Source of the DNA: Plumapathes pennacea
Lineage: Eukaryota > Cnidaria > Anthozoa > Antipatharia > Myriopathidae
DNA: 64,000 nt
Assembly: GCA_964036295.1 (NCBI GenBank)
Contig: OZ038464.1
Location: 13,998,001 to 14,062,000 of the forward strand
Reading direction: 5' to 3'
The stretch's first letter is position 1. Each line of letters begins with the position of its first letter. The notes below the pieces were generated by a model. The model was not told the DNA's origin, did no database searches, and saw only the letters and a list, made by a program, of their open reading frames with translations. The translations under genes and the position numbers were made by a program. Positions 45,056 to 56,962 of this stretch are shown here, one piece after another.

Positions 45056-46561
45056 TCCCCGAACGAAGTGAGGGAAATACTCACGACACTAATGCAGTAA
45101 TATTATACCGCCTACTTGTGTTATACCGACTACTTGGGGACTCCAAGCCTGTCGCCATCTCGAAATTTAACGTTGTCTGTCAGTCTGTCTGTCTGGCGTA
45201 CGACTTTAGGCGCGGTTACCCCGCTAACCAATAACAAAGGCCGGATCGATCACGTGTGCCCTGTTGTTTTACTCGGAATAACTTAGAGAAATTAGATTTG
45301 AACGAAGCATTTAGATTTGAACGAAGCAACAATATATTGTAGCTGCGTTCACGAAAATGGAAAACTTAACTGAAAAACTTGAAACACAACAGTCTCGCGA
45401 AGCTCGTCTTCAAATGAGAAGGGAACAGGCACGAGCAAGGCGAAATCGTGAAACGAGCGAACAACAGCGCATGAATGCCGATCGAAAGCGACATGAACAG
45501 AAACGGGTAACGCAGACAACTCCGCAAAGAGAACAGCGCTTGAATGCAAATCGGAAACTTCAGGAGAAAAAGCGGGCCGAAGAGAAGACTCCGCAAATTA
45601 AGACAACAGCGCATGAATGCCGACCAAAAGCCACATGAACAGAAGCGGGTAACACAGGCAACTCCGAAAAGGGAACAGCGCTTGAAAGCAAATCGGGAGC
45701 TTCAGACGCCGTTTTGTGTTAAACTCAGATACTTATTTAGGAAGGACGAGCAACAAAGGTTAGTCAGTGGAAATCGAACAATCACCGTGACAAATATATA
45801 TTTTGTAACTCGATCACTTTAAGAATGTATTAAAATCTGTATGCTGATCATTTTCCCTCGAAGTATTGTTTTACTACGCTTCTGTCGCCAGTTTCGGCTA
45901 CCGTATTTGCTCAGAGCAATCGGAACTTGGAGTCTTGAATGATTTAGTCAGATGTCTTATTTTTCTGTAATCTGACACGCGGTGATTGCAGCGAGAATCG
46001 TTCACAAGCCCTTAGAAGTATTACTGGGTCTGAAGCCCGTGTATAATTTGAAGTAAACTGTTCAAGTTTTGCTTTGATTCTGGGAGAAATTTTGCTGTTT
46101 TGAGTGGGTTCACATACAAAAAAATTCGAGTCTATTAAATATGCATGCCTGAGTCTGGTGCATGCAGTAGTAAAAACAAATCGCACAGGAAGCCTATTTA
46201 ATTGTACTGCCTATGAATTCAAAATTGGAAAATCAGTGTTCCTTTTTCCCCGTACTACGACGGCCGACCAACTTCAAACTTTGAGTATTAAATTTCGAGA
46301 ACGTGCTTGGCAGACTGTATGAATTAATTTGACGTGCCGACCGTGGGAAATACGTACTTCGTCACGCAATCGATTCTTTTTTCAACGCAAAAGTATAACA
46401 CACACCATTCTTTTTCTCCTTCCTTTGCGTGTAGCACTTGAGTTCGAAGAAAAGATTGAGTCAACATTTCGGTAAAACAAAGGCTACTCTTATTGGGAGT
46501 TACCAGTAAAAGTCCCATCAATGGCAGAGTGAGGGGGTATATGCGATTATTGTATTTCTAG
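45056..46561 (+). mobile_element. Helitron E, full-length non-autonomous
   Basis: Starts TCCCCGAACGAAGTGAGGG and ends GCGATTATTGTATTTCTAG followed by T. Same length class and collinear with Helitron B. The coiled-coil ORF (45357-45822) is open in two overlapping frames and ends without DUF6570 or helicase domains. Confidence 0.85.
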
Positions 46562-47882
46562 TATTCTTTTACTTTGTATTATTCTTGCTGATACAAGTAA
46601 AGCGTCAGAAAATCTGACTTTTCTTGGGATCAAAATTTCACTCGGCTTTGCATTTATGCTGTTGTTGCGACATTTTGGCTCGGTGCCATGAAGGCCAAAC
46701 AATCAGTGGAACAGATGGCGTTATTATTTGAAAATTGGGAAATGGCTGAGGAAAAAGTGACCGTTGGTAGATCTCGCTTCGCTCAGTTTTATTGTATTCC
46801 CACAAATGTTTATGTGAAAGAAAACCGAAGTCCTCCAAGACGAAGTTGTGAGCCGAGCCGCGTACCCTTGAATAACCTTTCACGCATTTTGAACAAGAGT
46901 AGAAAAAGCAGGCGACTAATACGAGAATACATTTCAAAGAATGTCCCAAAGTCGTCAAAAGTTCATGATTATACCCGAGCTTACGTACTTCACAATGCTA
47001 ATGCGTTCCGTGAACGTGCATGTAAACAACATGGAAACAATAAAAAAGCCACAGAAATGGAAAGAGAAAATTAGGATCAATAAACCATCGCTGCGAGAAA
47101 GCTAGAAGCTCAAAAAGAAGATTGCCAAAAGTAACCGAGGTGCTAAGATACGTTTGTATTTTAAAATGTGTTAAAAAACAGGCATTGCAAGATCAGACGT
47201 ATTCAGAGATCAAAATCACAGAACCAAGTACAATGCGTTTTCGGAAACTTTGTCGGAAACTCTGCGGCCTTGTGTAACGCGCGGCGTATACGAACAGTTG
47301 GCGTTTAACTTCTTTTTGCGTGCAGTAAAGGTTCTTTGTTTATTGTCTGAGGATACTGAATTACTAATAGGTTTGAGGCAAATATCACGCGAGATTAAGA
47401 TACAAGATCTGTCAATGAAATGTCACGAGCATAATATCGTAGAACGGGGAATCCCGAATCATCAGCTACTTAGCTTTCACTCACGCTGCTTTAACAAAAG
47501 CAGGAAAGACCGGCAGGCGATTACATCGAGAATATTTGTCACTGAATACCTCGAAGTCTTCAAAAGCTCAAGGTTGATATCCGACTATCCGAGCCGTAAT
47601 GTTCGCTCCACAAGCCCGTGATGCACGCCTTTGTTGTCACGGTATTCAAACGTCTGAAGCTTCCGATAGAGATTAATTTCGTATCGACCCAGAATTTTGC
47701 GTTAAAGTTTAATGCATAGCAGTCTTGAACATATTAGTGATCAGACTTGTACATGTAGGATGCGTAACGTCATTGTACTAATGACGTCACGAGCGCACTG
47801 GCCACGGGCCTGTCTTGTTTTGTTTTACAATTCGTACGTATGAATACTTTTGGTGTTTATGAGACCAAACTTCTATACCAAC
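46562..47882 (+). other. Intronic stretch with two uncharacterised ORFs
   Basis: Plus-strand frames at 46688-47074 (ATG start, 128 codons, basic) and 47250-47621 (123 codons, no ATG) have no recognisable domains and no splice signals that I trust. They lie opposite to the HEPN/kinase exons. Either they are chance frames or remnants of an unknown element. Confidence 0.25.
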
Positions 47883-48558
47883 CTTAGACAGTAAAACATC
47901 AAGTTTACTGTCCACGCTCTCAAGCTTCTTCAGTTCCTCAAGCTTCGTTTTGAAGTCGTCCTCCTGGATCTTCCATTCCGACAACAGGTTTAGAAAACAG
48001 TCTTCATCCAAAGGCGAATTCTTCAGACGATCAATCTCCGTGCGGTCAAGACCGAGTTGAACTAGAGCGTCTGACAACTCAGTCCAGTGCGCGTTGAATG
48101 ACCCAGCATCGATTCCCGTTGATGTTACATGGCCATAAACCTCGTTTCTGAACCATTTAATCCGCGCCAAACTAGCTTCCCGTGATGTATCAGTCACAGG
48201 CGGCTTGCTGTCCCATCCAGATGCTGGGGGACTAAGTCCACAAATGTTTCGGAGAAGGACAAACAGCAACGTTATATCAAATTCAGTGGATTGAGGTTCT
48301 GCTCCACTTGGCGGAAACAAAAGTTCCCATTGTGTTTTGTTCAGTATCCTCTTCTTATGGAGTGCGAGAAGAGTGCTGTACTGGCTGTTGAAGGTCGCTT
48401 GCAATGTGCCTGGGGGGTGGATACTGTCAAACACTTTCTGAAGTGCTGTCCTCCCACCGTCTATGATGAGTCGGCTTAACTTTGCACCGTTGGTCTTTTC
48501 AGGTGAACTTCTAAGGGAAACAGCCAGACCTGACATTGTGACTTGTGCATCTGTTAAC
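47883..48558 (-). CDS. DZIP3-type HEPN domain exon
   Basis: Acceptor TTCTGTAG at 48559; ATG at 48536; 218 codons to the donor CTAAG|GTTGGT (phase 0). It strongly resembles the DZIP3/hRUL138-like HEPN domain expanded in cnidarians, amphioxus and molluscs: LSRLIIDGGRTALQKVFDSI, HPPGTL, LNKTQWELLFPPSG, FDITLLFVLLRNICGLSPPA, GWDSKPPVTDTS. RNEVYGH (residues 130-136) fits the R-x4-6-H signature of catalytic HEPN ribonucleases. The tail (WKIQEDDFKTKLEELKKLES) is a coiled coil. In these families HEPN is the N-terminal module. The next minus-strand coding exon in compatible phase is the kinase at 43369. Confidence 0.8.
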
Positions 48559-49149
48559 CTACAGAACCCGAAAATAATGGACTGCTTTCATAAACATTTA
48601 CCAAAATTTCAAAACTATTGACAGTTTGAATAAATAAGGTATGATAAAATACAATGTTTTTATAGTATATACCGAACAGCTCCGTGTAGAAAACAGACTC
48701 TTAGGTACAATAATATGAAATCGTAAAACAAGGTTACGTAAAGTGGCCTATAACTTTTATTCTATGCCTCATACAGTGCTGTCAGTAGCAAACTTTGATC
48801 TCTATCTCGACTAGTTGAGGATACAAAGTACTTTGCTGAGACGTTGACCAAAAGTATTTAAATACTTTCATCCTTTTAAATCAAACATAAAGTTCATGCA
48901 TTGTAAACCAATATCCTGTATTAACGCCTCTCGCTTCCATTTTCTGTACAATAACGTTCCCTCAGAAAAATAGGAAATAACGCCTGTCTTACAGATGTTT
49001 ACTAGATCACATCCTAATACAACGACCTCATCTAAGTGTAATTTACGAGGCACACGGAAGTTGTGACTTGCGATATATAATGTATATACCTGTACACAAA
49101 TAGTATTAATGTTATGTTAGCTTGCCAAATTATTTGAAACCTGGAGTTT
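48559..49149. other. Intron 5' of the HEPN exon
   Basis: A/T-rich; no exon recognised. Confidence 0.4.
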
Positions 49150-49385
49150 GAACAGCATAATTATGTTGGTTATGATCGTCTACAGTAGGTGAGAGTAGTC
49201 TTCAGGAAGACTGTTGTTGGTGACTCATGTTTAGAATGCCTGAACGGAGATCATGGACAAAGTCGAGTAAAGAGGTATCTAATTGACTCTGAAGATGACT
49301 TCCGCTCAGGTAGTCGAAACGTCAGCCACCAACAACAGTCTTACTGAAGACTACACTCTTAACCGGGCAATCACAACCAACGTAT
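49150..49385. repeat. Inverted repeat, Penelope-like
   Basis: The right half (49290-49385: CTCTGAAGATGACTTCCGCT, CAGGTAGTCGAAACGTCAG, CACCAACAACAGTC) is inverted in a diverged left half (about 49150-49265). The same family as 17840-18170. The right half keeps the CTGAAGA...GAAAC core. Confidence 0.6.
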
Positions 49386-49481
49386 TATCTTATCTCAGAC
49401 AGTTGGAAGCACTGGATCGTGAATAGTATATACATGACGTTTTTTGTCAAATGAGTAATTGCCTTAAAACCATAGCAAACG

Positions 49482-49482
49482 C

Positions 49483-49513
<31 letters not shown>

Positions 49514-49540
49514 GCGCGCGCGCGCGCGGGGGGGGGGGGG
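49482..49540. repeat. Compound microsatellite C(n)(CA)n(CG)n G(n)
   Basis: Adjacent simple tracts: C run, CACACA, CGCGCG, G run. The outer C and G runs are complementary. Confidence 0.85.
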
Positions 49541-49735
49541 AAGATTCTGACTGTTCGTGTGGATAGAAAACGTATGGCAAATCAACTAAAAGATGGTGTG
49601 GGAAGACTAAACGCCGTTGCACTGGACTGAACCTTCAATCGAAGGACCACTGACCTATAAGTCAGTGGCTTGAGTTGGCTGACTGGACTTTAACAAAACC
49701 AAACTAAACTAAACGGACCAAAGTATGTTTCTCAC

Positions 49736-49860
49736 CTTTAGAACGAATAAAGAACACAAAACTTGTCACCACTGCTTTGTCTCAGCGGAAATCCTTCGTC
49801 CACACAAACTCCTCTCCCAAACGTGCAAAACGAAACACCGCCTTTAAGACGTTCTGCCAG
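49736..49860 (-). promoter_or_regulatory. Candidate 5'UTR exon of the HEPN gene
   Basis: Minus-strand sequence ends at a good donor, TTCTAAAG|GTGAGAAAC (49736/49735), and lacks an open frame. It lies 1.2 kb upstream of the HEPN coding exon, whose first ATG is internal to its exon, so a non-coding first exon is expected. No TATA box is evident. Confidence 0.4.
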
Positions 49861-49933
49861 GCATACTTCACTCTAAAAGCTATAAGAAGAAAAAAAAAAT
49901 GAAAGTTTTAGTAAGTTGCAGCGGTGCATATAA

Positions 49934-50153
49934 ATGCTAAAGTGGTTACAAGACACTTGTAAAGTCATGTGCAGATTTACTTCAAATGAAGAGCACTCAT
50001 TCATACAGATGCTGAAGTGGTTACAAGACAATTGTAAAGTCATGTGCAAATTTACTTCAAATGAAGAACACTCATTCATACAGATGCTAAAGTACAAGAC
50101 ACTTGACTGTAAAGTCAAGTGTAAATTTCCTTCAAATGAAGAACACTCAGTTC
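49934..50153. repeat. Minisatellite, three units of about 75 bp
   Basis: Units start at 49934, 50010 and 50085 with ATGCTAAAGTGGTTACAAG (third shortened). Each contains TTACTTCAAATGAAGA(A/G)CACTC. The unit length is not a multiple of three in every copy, so protein coding is unlikely. Confidence 0.8.
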
Positions 50154-51017
50154 AACTTTAATTTGTAGCTCGGTAAGAGTTGATGCTCCATACCTGAAAT
50201 TTATTAGATCCTTATAATGTAGAAATACTGTGTGCAAAAATCACAACGCTGGCATACGAGAGAAATTCAATGATGTTTGTCTGAATTAGTTTTGAAACAG
50301 TCACACCCAAGATATTGATGATCATATTAGATTAGTAGTGCAGATAAATAGTAAATATGCTAATAAATAAATTACATCGTTAACTTCTATATAATTTTAG
50401 AGACGAATATGAGGAGTAGAGAATATATCCGTTTGTTTTTTTAGTTGAGTATGTCTTGAGGCAACTTGCATTTACGTGCGGGCAACGTAGTTTAATACAA
50501 GAGCGTAATGAAACCGAATGTAGAATAACTGAGCAAAAAGCGCAGCCTAAATCAGCACTGAAATGGTTTCAAAACATCCCACAAAACGTCTTGCAGTGAT
50601 TTGCTCCAATGACCTCAATTGATTAAAACCTGTACCGGAGATTGGAAGGGGTGCGATAAGACGATTCCTGCACGTCGAGACCATTAGAAGAAACATACAA
50701 ACTAACACTGTTCGTCGTTCTTTATACCTTTCACTGGTAACAGAACAGTGCCGTTTTCATGTTCAAGTAATTGTGTCAAGAACAAAAGATTTCTACGACC
50801 ATACGATTTTTCAAATAATTACTGAGTTCCAAGGCTGTTGGAAAAAACACATTGATTTCTCCAAATGTGTCCATAATTATAAAAAACAAGCTAAACTTTC
50901 TCGATAGTACGAGGAAATCATGCATGGTGTAATTGTTAACAAAGCGGTTATGTAGCCCTGCTTTATTGTTCTGTAAAAATAGCTCTTGAAAATGCGCTGT
51001 ACAGAAGGACTAAATTA
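50154..51017. other. Intergenic
   Basis: Nothing recognised. Confidence 0.4.
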
Positions 51018-51333
51018 GGCCCCGTCCACACGTATCTGGATATTTTTTAATCCACAACTTTTTCTTTGCGGATTGGCCTCCCGTCCACACGTATCCGGTG
51101 AATACGGTTGATGAATCCGCAACTTTTTGAAAACGCTTCCCAGAGTGGATTTTTTTTTAAATACGCTGTGAATACGGCATCGTGTGGACGGTCAAATCCG
51201 TATATTTTTGAATACGCTCATCAAAAATTTGCGGATTCATTAATCGTATTCACCGGATACGTGCGGACGGGAGGTCAATCCGCATCGAGAAAGTTACGGA
51301 TTCAAAAATATCTGGATACGTGTGGACGGGGCC
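51018..51333. mobile_element. Harbinger-like MITE
   Basis: Terminal inverted repeats GGCCCCGTCCACACGTATC, flanked by TTA on both sides (51015-51017 and 51334-51336), the TWA target of PIF/Harbinger. Internal inverted copies of GTCCACACG and CGGATTCAT. No coding capacity. Confidence 0.85.
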
Positions 51334-52564
51334 TTAGTCAGAAGGAAACCATATTACTTTGCAAAACTACTCTCAGTTCAGAATGTTCATAAACAAAACC
51401 TGTTTGGCCGGATCAATAACCTGCTTGATTTATTGCTTACACGTACAGCTCTTATATTTGGTATCTGTATGACTGCATCAAATCAACATCGCAACATAGT
51501 GAGTCCTCTGGCCAGATAAGATCAATTCAATAGTTGAAAAATTAAATTGAAACATCGTGTATAAACTCAACGCATGCATTTCACTTCCGCTCAGCTCTGA
51601 ACGTATGTTTGTTCGTGCTACAAGAAAAGGCTTACGAAGAACAAATGTGTCTTCAGCATTAGGCAGGTTAGTAAAAACAGTGATACTAAACTCAGCTTCT
51701 CACATCATTCTGATGAAGTGAATGCTCTTCCACTACAATAAGTCTGAGTTATGTTGGCAGTTACCGAATTTGCATGCGACGAAAACATGAGTAACTTCTG
51801 CATGCCTACCGTATCAGTACATCACTTTTTACGTCCAACAACTTGTGCTTCCTTCACTGCTCACTTCAAAATGGAAACAGAATTACTGCACTCTGTCTAG
51901 CTGCATAATCGTAAATAGGGTGTCGACCACAATCCGATATTTGCATATGTTGAATTGCAGATCACAACTTCCATCAACATGTCAACAGATGTGGTTACGC
52001 ATGGGGAGCTGAGCATCCAAGTAGTACTAATGTATGAGTCAATTCCAACCGCGATCATTCGCGCACAAACTCGAGTCAAATGCCTATCCTCGTTCCCAGG
52101 CTCTTTTTCCTTGATTTGAATACATGTAAAATGCTTTGTTTGCGTAATTGTTCATCAGATGCCAAAAGTATTGGTGACGGGATTGTTCGCGATATGTCCA
52201 CAAATAGTAAACATGACAGATCAAGGCTCTTGCAAACCGTAAGCTCGTTAACCCCTCACACTCACTTCAGCAATACACACTGTACGGTCTCCCTCCAATC
52301 AAATTGCGTGACTGAACACGACAATAAACAGACAAGAATAGTGACTGAAGCAGGGCAGTTTACGGATCAAATTAAAGTACAACCACGTGAGGAGAGTCAA
52401 ATCCTGGAGGTCACTGGTATCTGAAATTTGATCTTTAATCATTTTCCCAACATAATTCAGGAATAAAAAAAAGTCAATCTGCTTAATTTTGGTCAGAGTA
52501 TCAAACATTCAAGGGAAAAAGAGTGACGTAATGGAACGTGAGATTAATATAACACACTTCTTAC
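51334..52564. other. Intergenic or 3' part of the PA14-type gene
   Basis: No exon recognised on either strand with confidence. Confidence 0.35.
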
Positions 52565-52624
52565 CTGATATGTTTCGAGGTTTGCGACTCTTTCACAGAG
52601 AAATCCATAAACCGACATGTAGCA
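52565..52624 (-). CDS. Candidate exon downstream of the PA14 exon
   Basis: 60 bp, 20 codons (CYMSVYGFLCERVANLETYQ), ending at the consensus donor ATATCAG|GTAAGAAG. Phase 0 on both sides, matching the donor phase at 52760. The acceptor (ATACTGTAAAG) is weak. No domain by itself. Confidence 0.45.
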
Positions 52625-52759
52625 CTTTACAGTATGCAAAACCAGCCTAGCAAGTCAACATGAGAAATCAGTGTTTATTAACAGATTAAAGAGTGTTAGG
52701 AAAAAAGGCACACTTTACGTCCAATCCCCTTTCTCGCAACAGGAGGCACATGTACTTAC

Positions 52760-52860
52760 CTCACCAAGATATGCCATCATCTGAGAAGATTTAGGACTCC
52801 TGTCTGAGCTAAGCCACAGTTCAGAGCTGTCAGAGGCACTAATTGCGAGTATATAACTTC
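52760..52860 (-). CDS. PA14-domain-like exon
   Basis: 101 bp between a strong acceptor (CTTTTTTTCAG) and a consensus donor (GGTGAG|GTAAGT). Enters in phase 1, leaves in phase 0. It encodes SYILAISASDSSELWLSSDR and SPKSSQMMAYLGE. The pattern (Y-x-L-A-I-S-A-S-D-S-S-E-L-W-L-S) is the core of PA14-type beta-barrels found in secreted, glycan-binding or glycosyltransferase proteins such as B4GALNT3/4. One exon cannot decide which. Confidence 0.6.
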
Positions 52861-55319
52861 CTGAAAAAAAGAAAACACACACATACACACACATTCAGAA
52901 CGGAAGGTGTACATCCTTCAGTCAGAAAACGTGAATTAAAAAGTAAAAAACAGGCTAGAGAAAAACTGGAACAAGAACAAAAGAAACGTGAAGATTTAGA
53001 AGTCAAGAAGAAAGAAGAACAAAATGACTGATTTAAAGAAGGTTGGAAAAGAAAAAAATCTAAATTTAGAAAACAGAGACAACAAAGTAGGCAAATAGGG
53101 GAATTAAAATAAGAAATAACGAGAGAAATAGGGAGAGAACAGAAAAAAAGCAAAAGAAGAGAATAGTAGAGGAGAAAAAGTGGATGAAGACAGATGACAG
53201 AGAAAAAAAGAAAGACAAGGAACGACATCAAATAGCAAAGAACAAGGGGGAAAAAAGCAAGCGACCCTGCAATGTACAGTGAAGAAGACCAAGTGTTTTC
53301 TAGGAATATAAGGAACGTTAAAGACAACCGGGATATGAGATATTTTGAAGCTGTATAAATTTTAGCGTGTTATAGGGTAAGCTTCGATTTACATAGACTA
53401 CACATACAAAAGAAATATCTTAATTTCCGAGTACAGTCTCGACCAACAGTAAATAGGACATACGTTGATAACATTAACTTAGATTAATCTTGAGAGTAAA
53501 CAAAATAATGAATGGTTACGGGTGCTGTTGGTTCAAGTTTTGTTTAAAGCGATGCGGCCAGACACTCGTTCTTAACCTTGATTACTTTCTCCATGCCTTT
53601 TCTGAGTGATCGCTGTCATGCTGGGGTGGGGCGGGGCCTCCTTTACCCAAGGAGACCTTTGGCGTTTTTTGACTCCCCACCTTTTCTGGGCAAACTATTT
53701 TTACAAGATTTGTATCTTTAATTATGATTTATTAAAGCGGCTAGGTGCTAAAGATTAGCACTTAGCCAATTTTCTCCAACTTGGTGTCACCGGTCTTCTT
53801 GCCCCACAAAGCGAGCTCAGCATTGACAGCGGTTTCCCTTAGGGATGCACAGTGCTAGGCATAAAATATGTATTACAACTTATTTAAACGCATGCCCGCT
53901 TTTTACACTCTGGGCACGTACATGCAAGTGAACCCCAGTAATCTAGAATAACCACAAATTAATAAAGCAACAAAGATAAGATCCCATAACATTTTTTATA
54001 AGTTTACTAAATGAAGTATATTATCTAAAGTATGAAAACTAGAAAATAACCAGATAAGTTTAGATACTTCAGAATAAACGGCACAGCATTAAAGACGTCT
54101 CATTTTTGTAATCTATCCGCAATGGTGAAAGGATCTTTATCGAAAAACTGTACAACTTCGCCTTGGACATTTGTGGATACTGAATTGTCTTCACAGTGGA
54201 AACCTACAAAAAATCTTTGAATGTAAGATGAATAGATGCGCTGTCGTGTTTGGGTCCGAAGACGCATTAACGTAATGATGCAAGAAATGCGTATAAGCCA
54301 TTTCAAAATTATTGGCGCTTCGTGAGGTTCATATGTTTTGGCAGGCCACCAGATGTATGTAGCTTAGCGGCAGAGTGTTTCTCAGTAGAGAAACTATCTT
54401 GACTCTTCATTATTCCCACCAAGTAAAAAGTACTCTGTGCTACTGCACATAATTGTGAAAATGGACCTTTTTTGACCAGAGACAGTTTTTCTCTTTTTCT
54501 TTCTTCTCCTGGGCAGCAACAATGCTAAAAATCTTCTCAATGAAAATGAAGTAGGAACTTCCACATTTTTGCATCAGAATTAAACAGCGAGGATTGCAAA
54601 CAATCTGTAAATGTGAACACGAGTCTGAATGGGGTGGAGCACAACTTCAAATTTGATGAAACATTAAACCTGATTTTCCATCACACTGTCCAGAAATGGT
54701 TGTGTTTGTCTAAATGAGATGCCAGAAGAGGCTACAAAACTACCAGAGGAGTGCTGGCACACATACATGAAGTCAGCTCATACTAATCTGAATTAAGATC
54801 AGTTCATAATAGATGCTCCATTTGGAAACAATATTGGAGAGTCTCTGTGTTAAAATATTTTTCGATGAATACCAAACACAAATATATTGGGTGCTATTTC
54901 TAACCTAGTGACATAAGGTTAAAGTTGGTTGAAAAGGAGTTTCTACATGTACTCTAGGTTTTGACACTTTCTCCACAGAAGTGTCACACAATTTTCTTGT
55001 ACTATCCCTTTCCTGGGTTTGATATTAGGATATACCTTGATTTGAACTTGTAGGTAATATTAGTTAACATTTAGGTAATCGTCAGAGCAGACAACACGGA
55101 ATGTGTAGGGTGAAGCAGGGTTTTAAAATACTAGCTGTTGAATTGGTATTTAGAGGGCAGCTGATAATTCCTGTATGTCCTGTCATCTACTTCCAACCAA
55201 ATTCAGGGCACAAAGCCTACTGCAGCTCACAAAACTGTACAACAGCTTAAACATGTGCACTGCAGACTAAAACCTATCCTTTCAAGCAAAACAACAGTTT
55301 AACAGCATAATAGCTTTAC
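52861..55319. other. Intron with purine-rich tract
   Basis: 52865-53290 is purine-rich low-complexity sequence. The rest is A/T-rich. A possible exon at about 54208-54090 (minus, after TTTTTTGTAG) is open for about 40 codons but lacks a donor; not called. Confidence 0.4.
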
Positions 55320-55426
55320 CTCAAAAGTCATTTTCATGTCAGGGGGCACCATATGCCTGTTGTACATCTTAGAGTGATCCAGAGCTTGTTGATAAAAAGA
55401 GAAAAACTGCTGAAATTCCTCTTGCT
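55320..55426 (-). CDS. Exon upstream of the PA14 exon
   Basis: 107 bp: acceptor TCATTCTGGCAG, donor TTTGAG|GTAAAG. Phase 1 in, phase 0 out. It encodes QEEFQQFFSFYQQALDHSKM and YNRHMVPPDMKMTFE. It looks like genuine coding sequence (no stops, clear borders), but I do not recognise the family. It may belong to the same minus-strand gene as 52760-52860; the donor phase does not match that acceptor directly, so at least one exon would lie between. Confidence 0.5.
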
Positions 55427-56962
55427 CTGCCAGAATGAGACTCGATCTAAATTATATCTCTTGTGAAGTATAAAATTAATGCTAACTGAAGTGACTAAAA
55501 CACATCCATAGCATTCAAACTGAGCTGTGCAGAGAAATCTGTGCATTTATTTTATAACATACCTGCATGATGATGGAGAGTGTTCATCTCAATCTTGTGT
55601 TGAGTTCAAGTTTACTCCTGGCTCAACCCCTTGCTCAGATTGCTACTTGCAGAAAACTTCTTGACCTTTTAAATTTTTCTCAGTCGGCTGCACAGCTTCA
55701 TGGCTTCTGGTAGCAAGAGTGTTTGACAGCTTTCCATATTATGGCCCCATTGGAAATATCCAATATACAATATGGACCCTTTTCATTTGCTTGTTGAGTG
55801 AAGTTTCAGTTGAGGAGAGAGAGAAGCTAGGTATGAGAGAGTTCTTCTCATAACTTTCTTGAGTAATAAGGTTTTGTACTGCAAATGTATACTGACCGTC
55901 ACGGGGCCAGCAGTTGAACAAATTAAAGAAAGAATGGTTTGCATTTAACATATGGAACCAGTAAATTGATTTAGCTACATACAGCTGTAGAGTCCAAAAT
56001 AGTGTTACTATAAATAGCATAAAAAGTTGCTGTCATGCAACAAAGAAACAAAATATACTGCATCTCAAGAAAAAGCAAGGTAGCCCAAATAAAAGTAACA
56101 CTATTATTCAATATATCATGACTATACTATCATGATATTGTACATGCACAAATGAATGGCAGAAATTAAGGAAAAGACAAATGCATGGTGTCGTCAGTGC
56201 TCAATGAATCCTAATGACATACTACAATTAACAGCAGAAATTGTGTTCTGGTTAACCTGCACACAATATCTGCTCTTAATTGTAATTTTTCGTGTTTTCT
56301 ATATCTGCACTCTGAAACCTTTGCCTGAATCAGACTACAATTTCGACATGCTCTTTTTTTCTGTGGAAATGTTTACTAATACTTATATTCATCACAAAAA
56401 AGCATGGCTACAAATAGTTGCATTTTATGTCTACTGTCTTAACAATAAATTATAAATTTTATTAATTACTGCCCTTTCATCAGCAGAAATTAATATAATT
56501 AATTCTGACGCATTAATTCACAGTGCAATATTGTGAAACCACCGTAGCTTATTTCCCACATCCCTGCATCATTTCTTTTCATCCTCTAACAATAAATAAA
56601 CCAAAATAAGAAGGAAACAGCCACTGTACAGAAAATGCCGGGTTGGAAGGACACTCATATACACTATAAGCCATGTAGGTATATAAGACCCAAGGGTATC
56701 ATTTTCAAGCATTTTAGTAGGAAATAGGGTATACTATAGACTGTGACCTTTTGATCTGGTGAAATATGGTGCAGGACTGAGAAGGTATAGATCTGAAGGG
56801 TTATATGCAAATCCTATGTTTGGCCTGAAATAGGGTAAGGGACGGGTGTGAAAACTGTGCAACACACCCCGATCCAAAATTATAAGGAATATTCTGGGGT
56901 TGCAATATTGATGTCATGGCTGCCATGTTGGAGGGCGTTTAATAAAATATTATTCATTTACT
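55427..56962. other. Intronic/intergenic
   Basis: Nothing recognised beyond A/T-rich sequence. Confidence 0.4.

Noticed and set aside
46688-47621. Two plus-strand ORFs as a gene pair
   Set aside because: No domains, no consistent start or splice evidence, and codon use not distinct from surrounding introns; reported only as uncharacterised.
49934-50153. CRISPR-like regular repeats
   Set aside because: Three contiguous 75-bp units with no unique spacers, in animal DNA; an ordinary minisatellite.
51015-51336. tRNA or structured RNA suggested by the strong inverted repeats
   Set aside because: The structure is fully explained by MITE terminal repeats with a target duplication; no tRNA boxes seen.
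52839-53327. Long hydrophobic minus-strand frame (162 codons) and its charged plus-strand partner
   Set aside because: Both arise from a purine-rich low-complexity tract; the composition follows the tract, with no domain and no splice sites.
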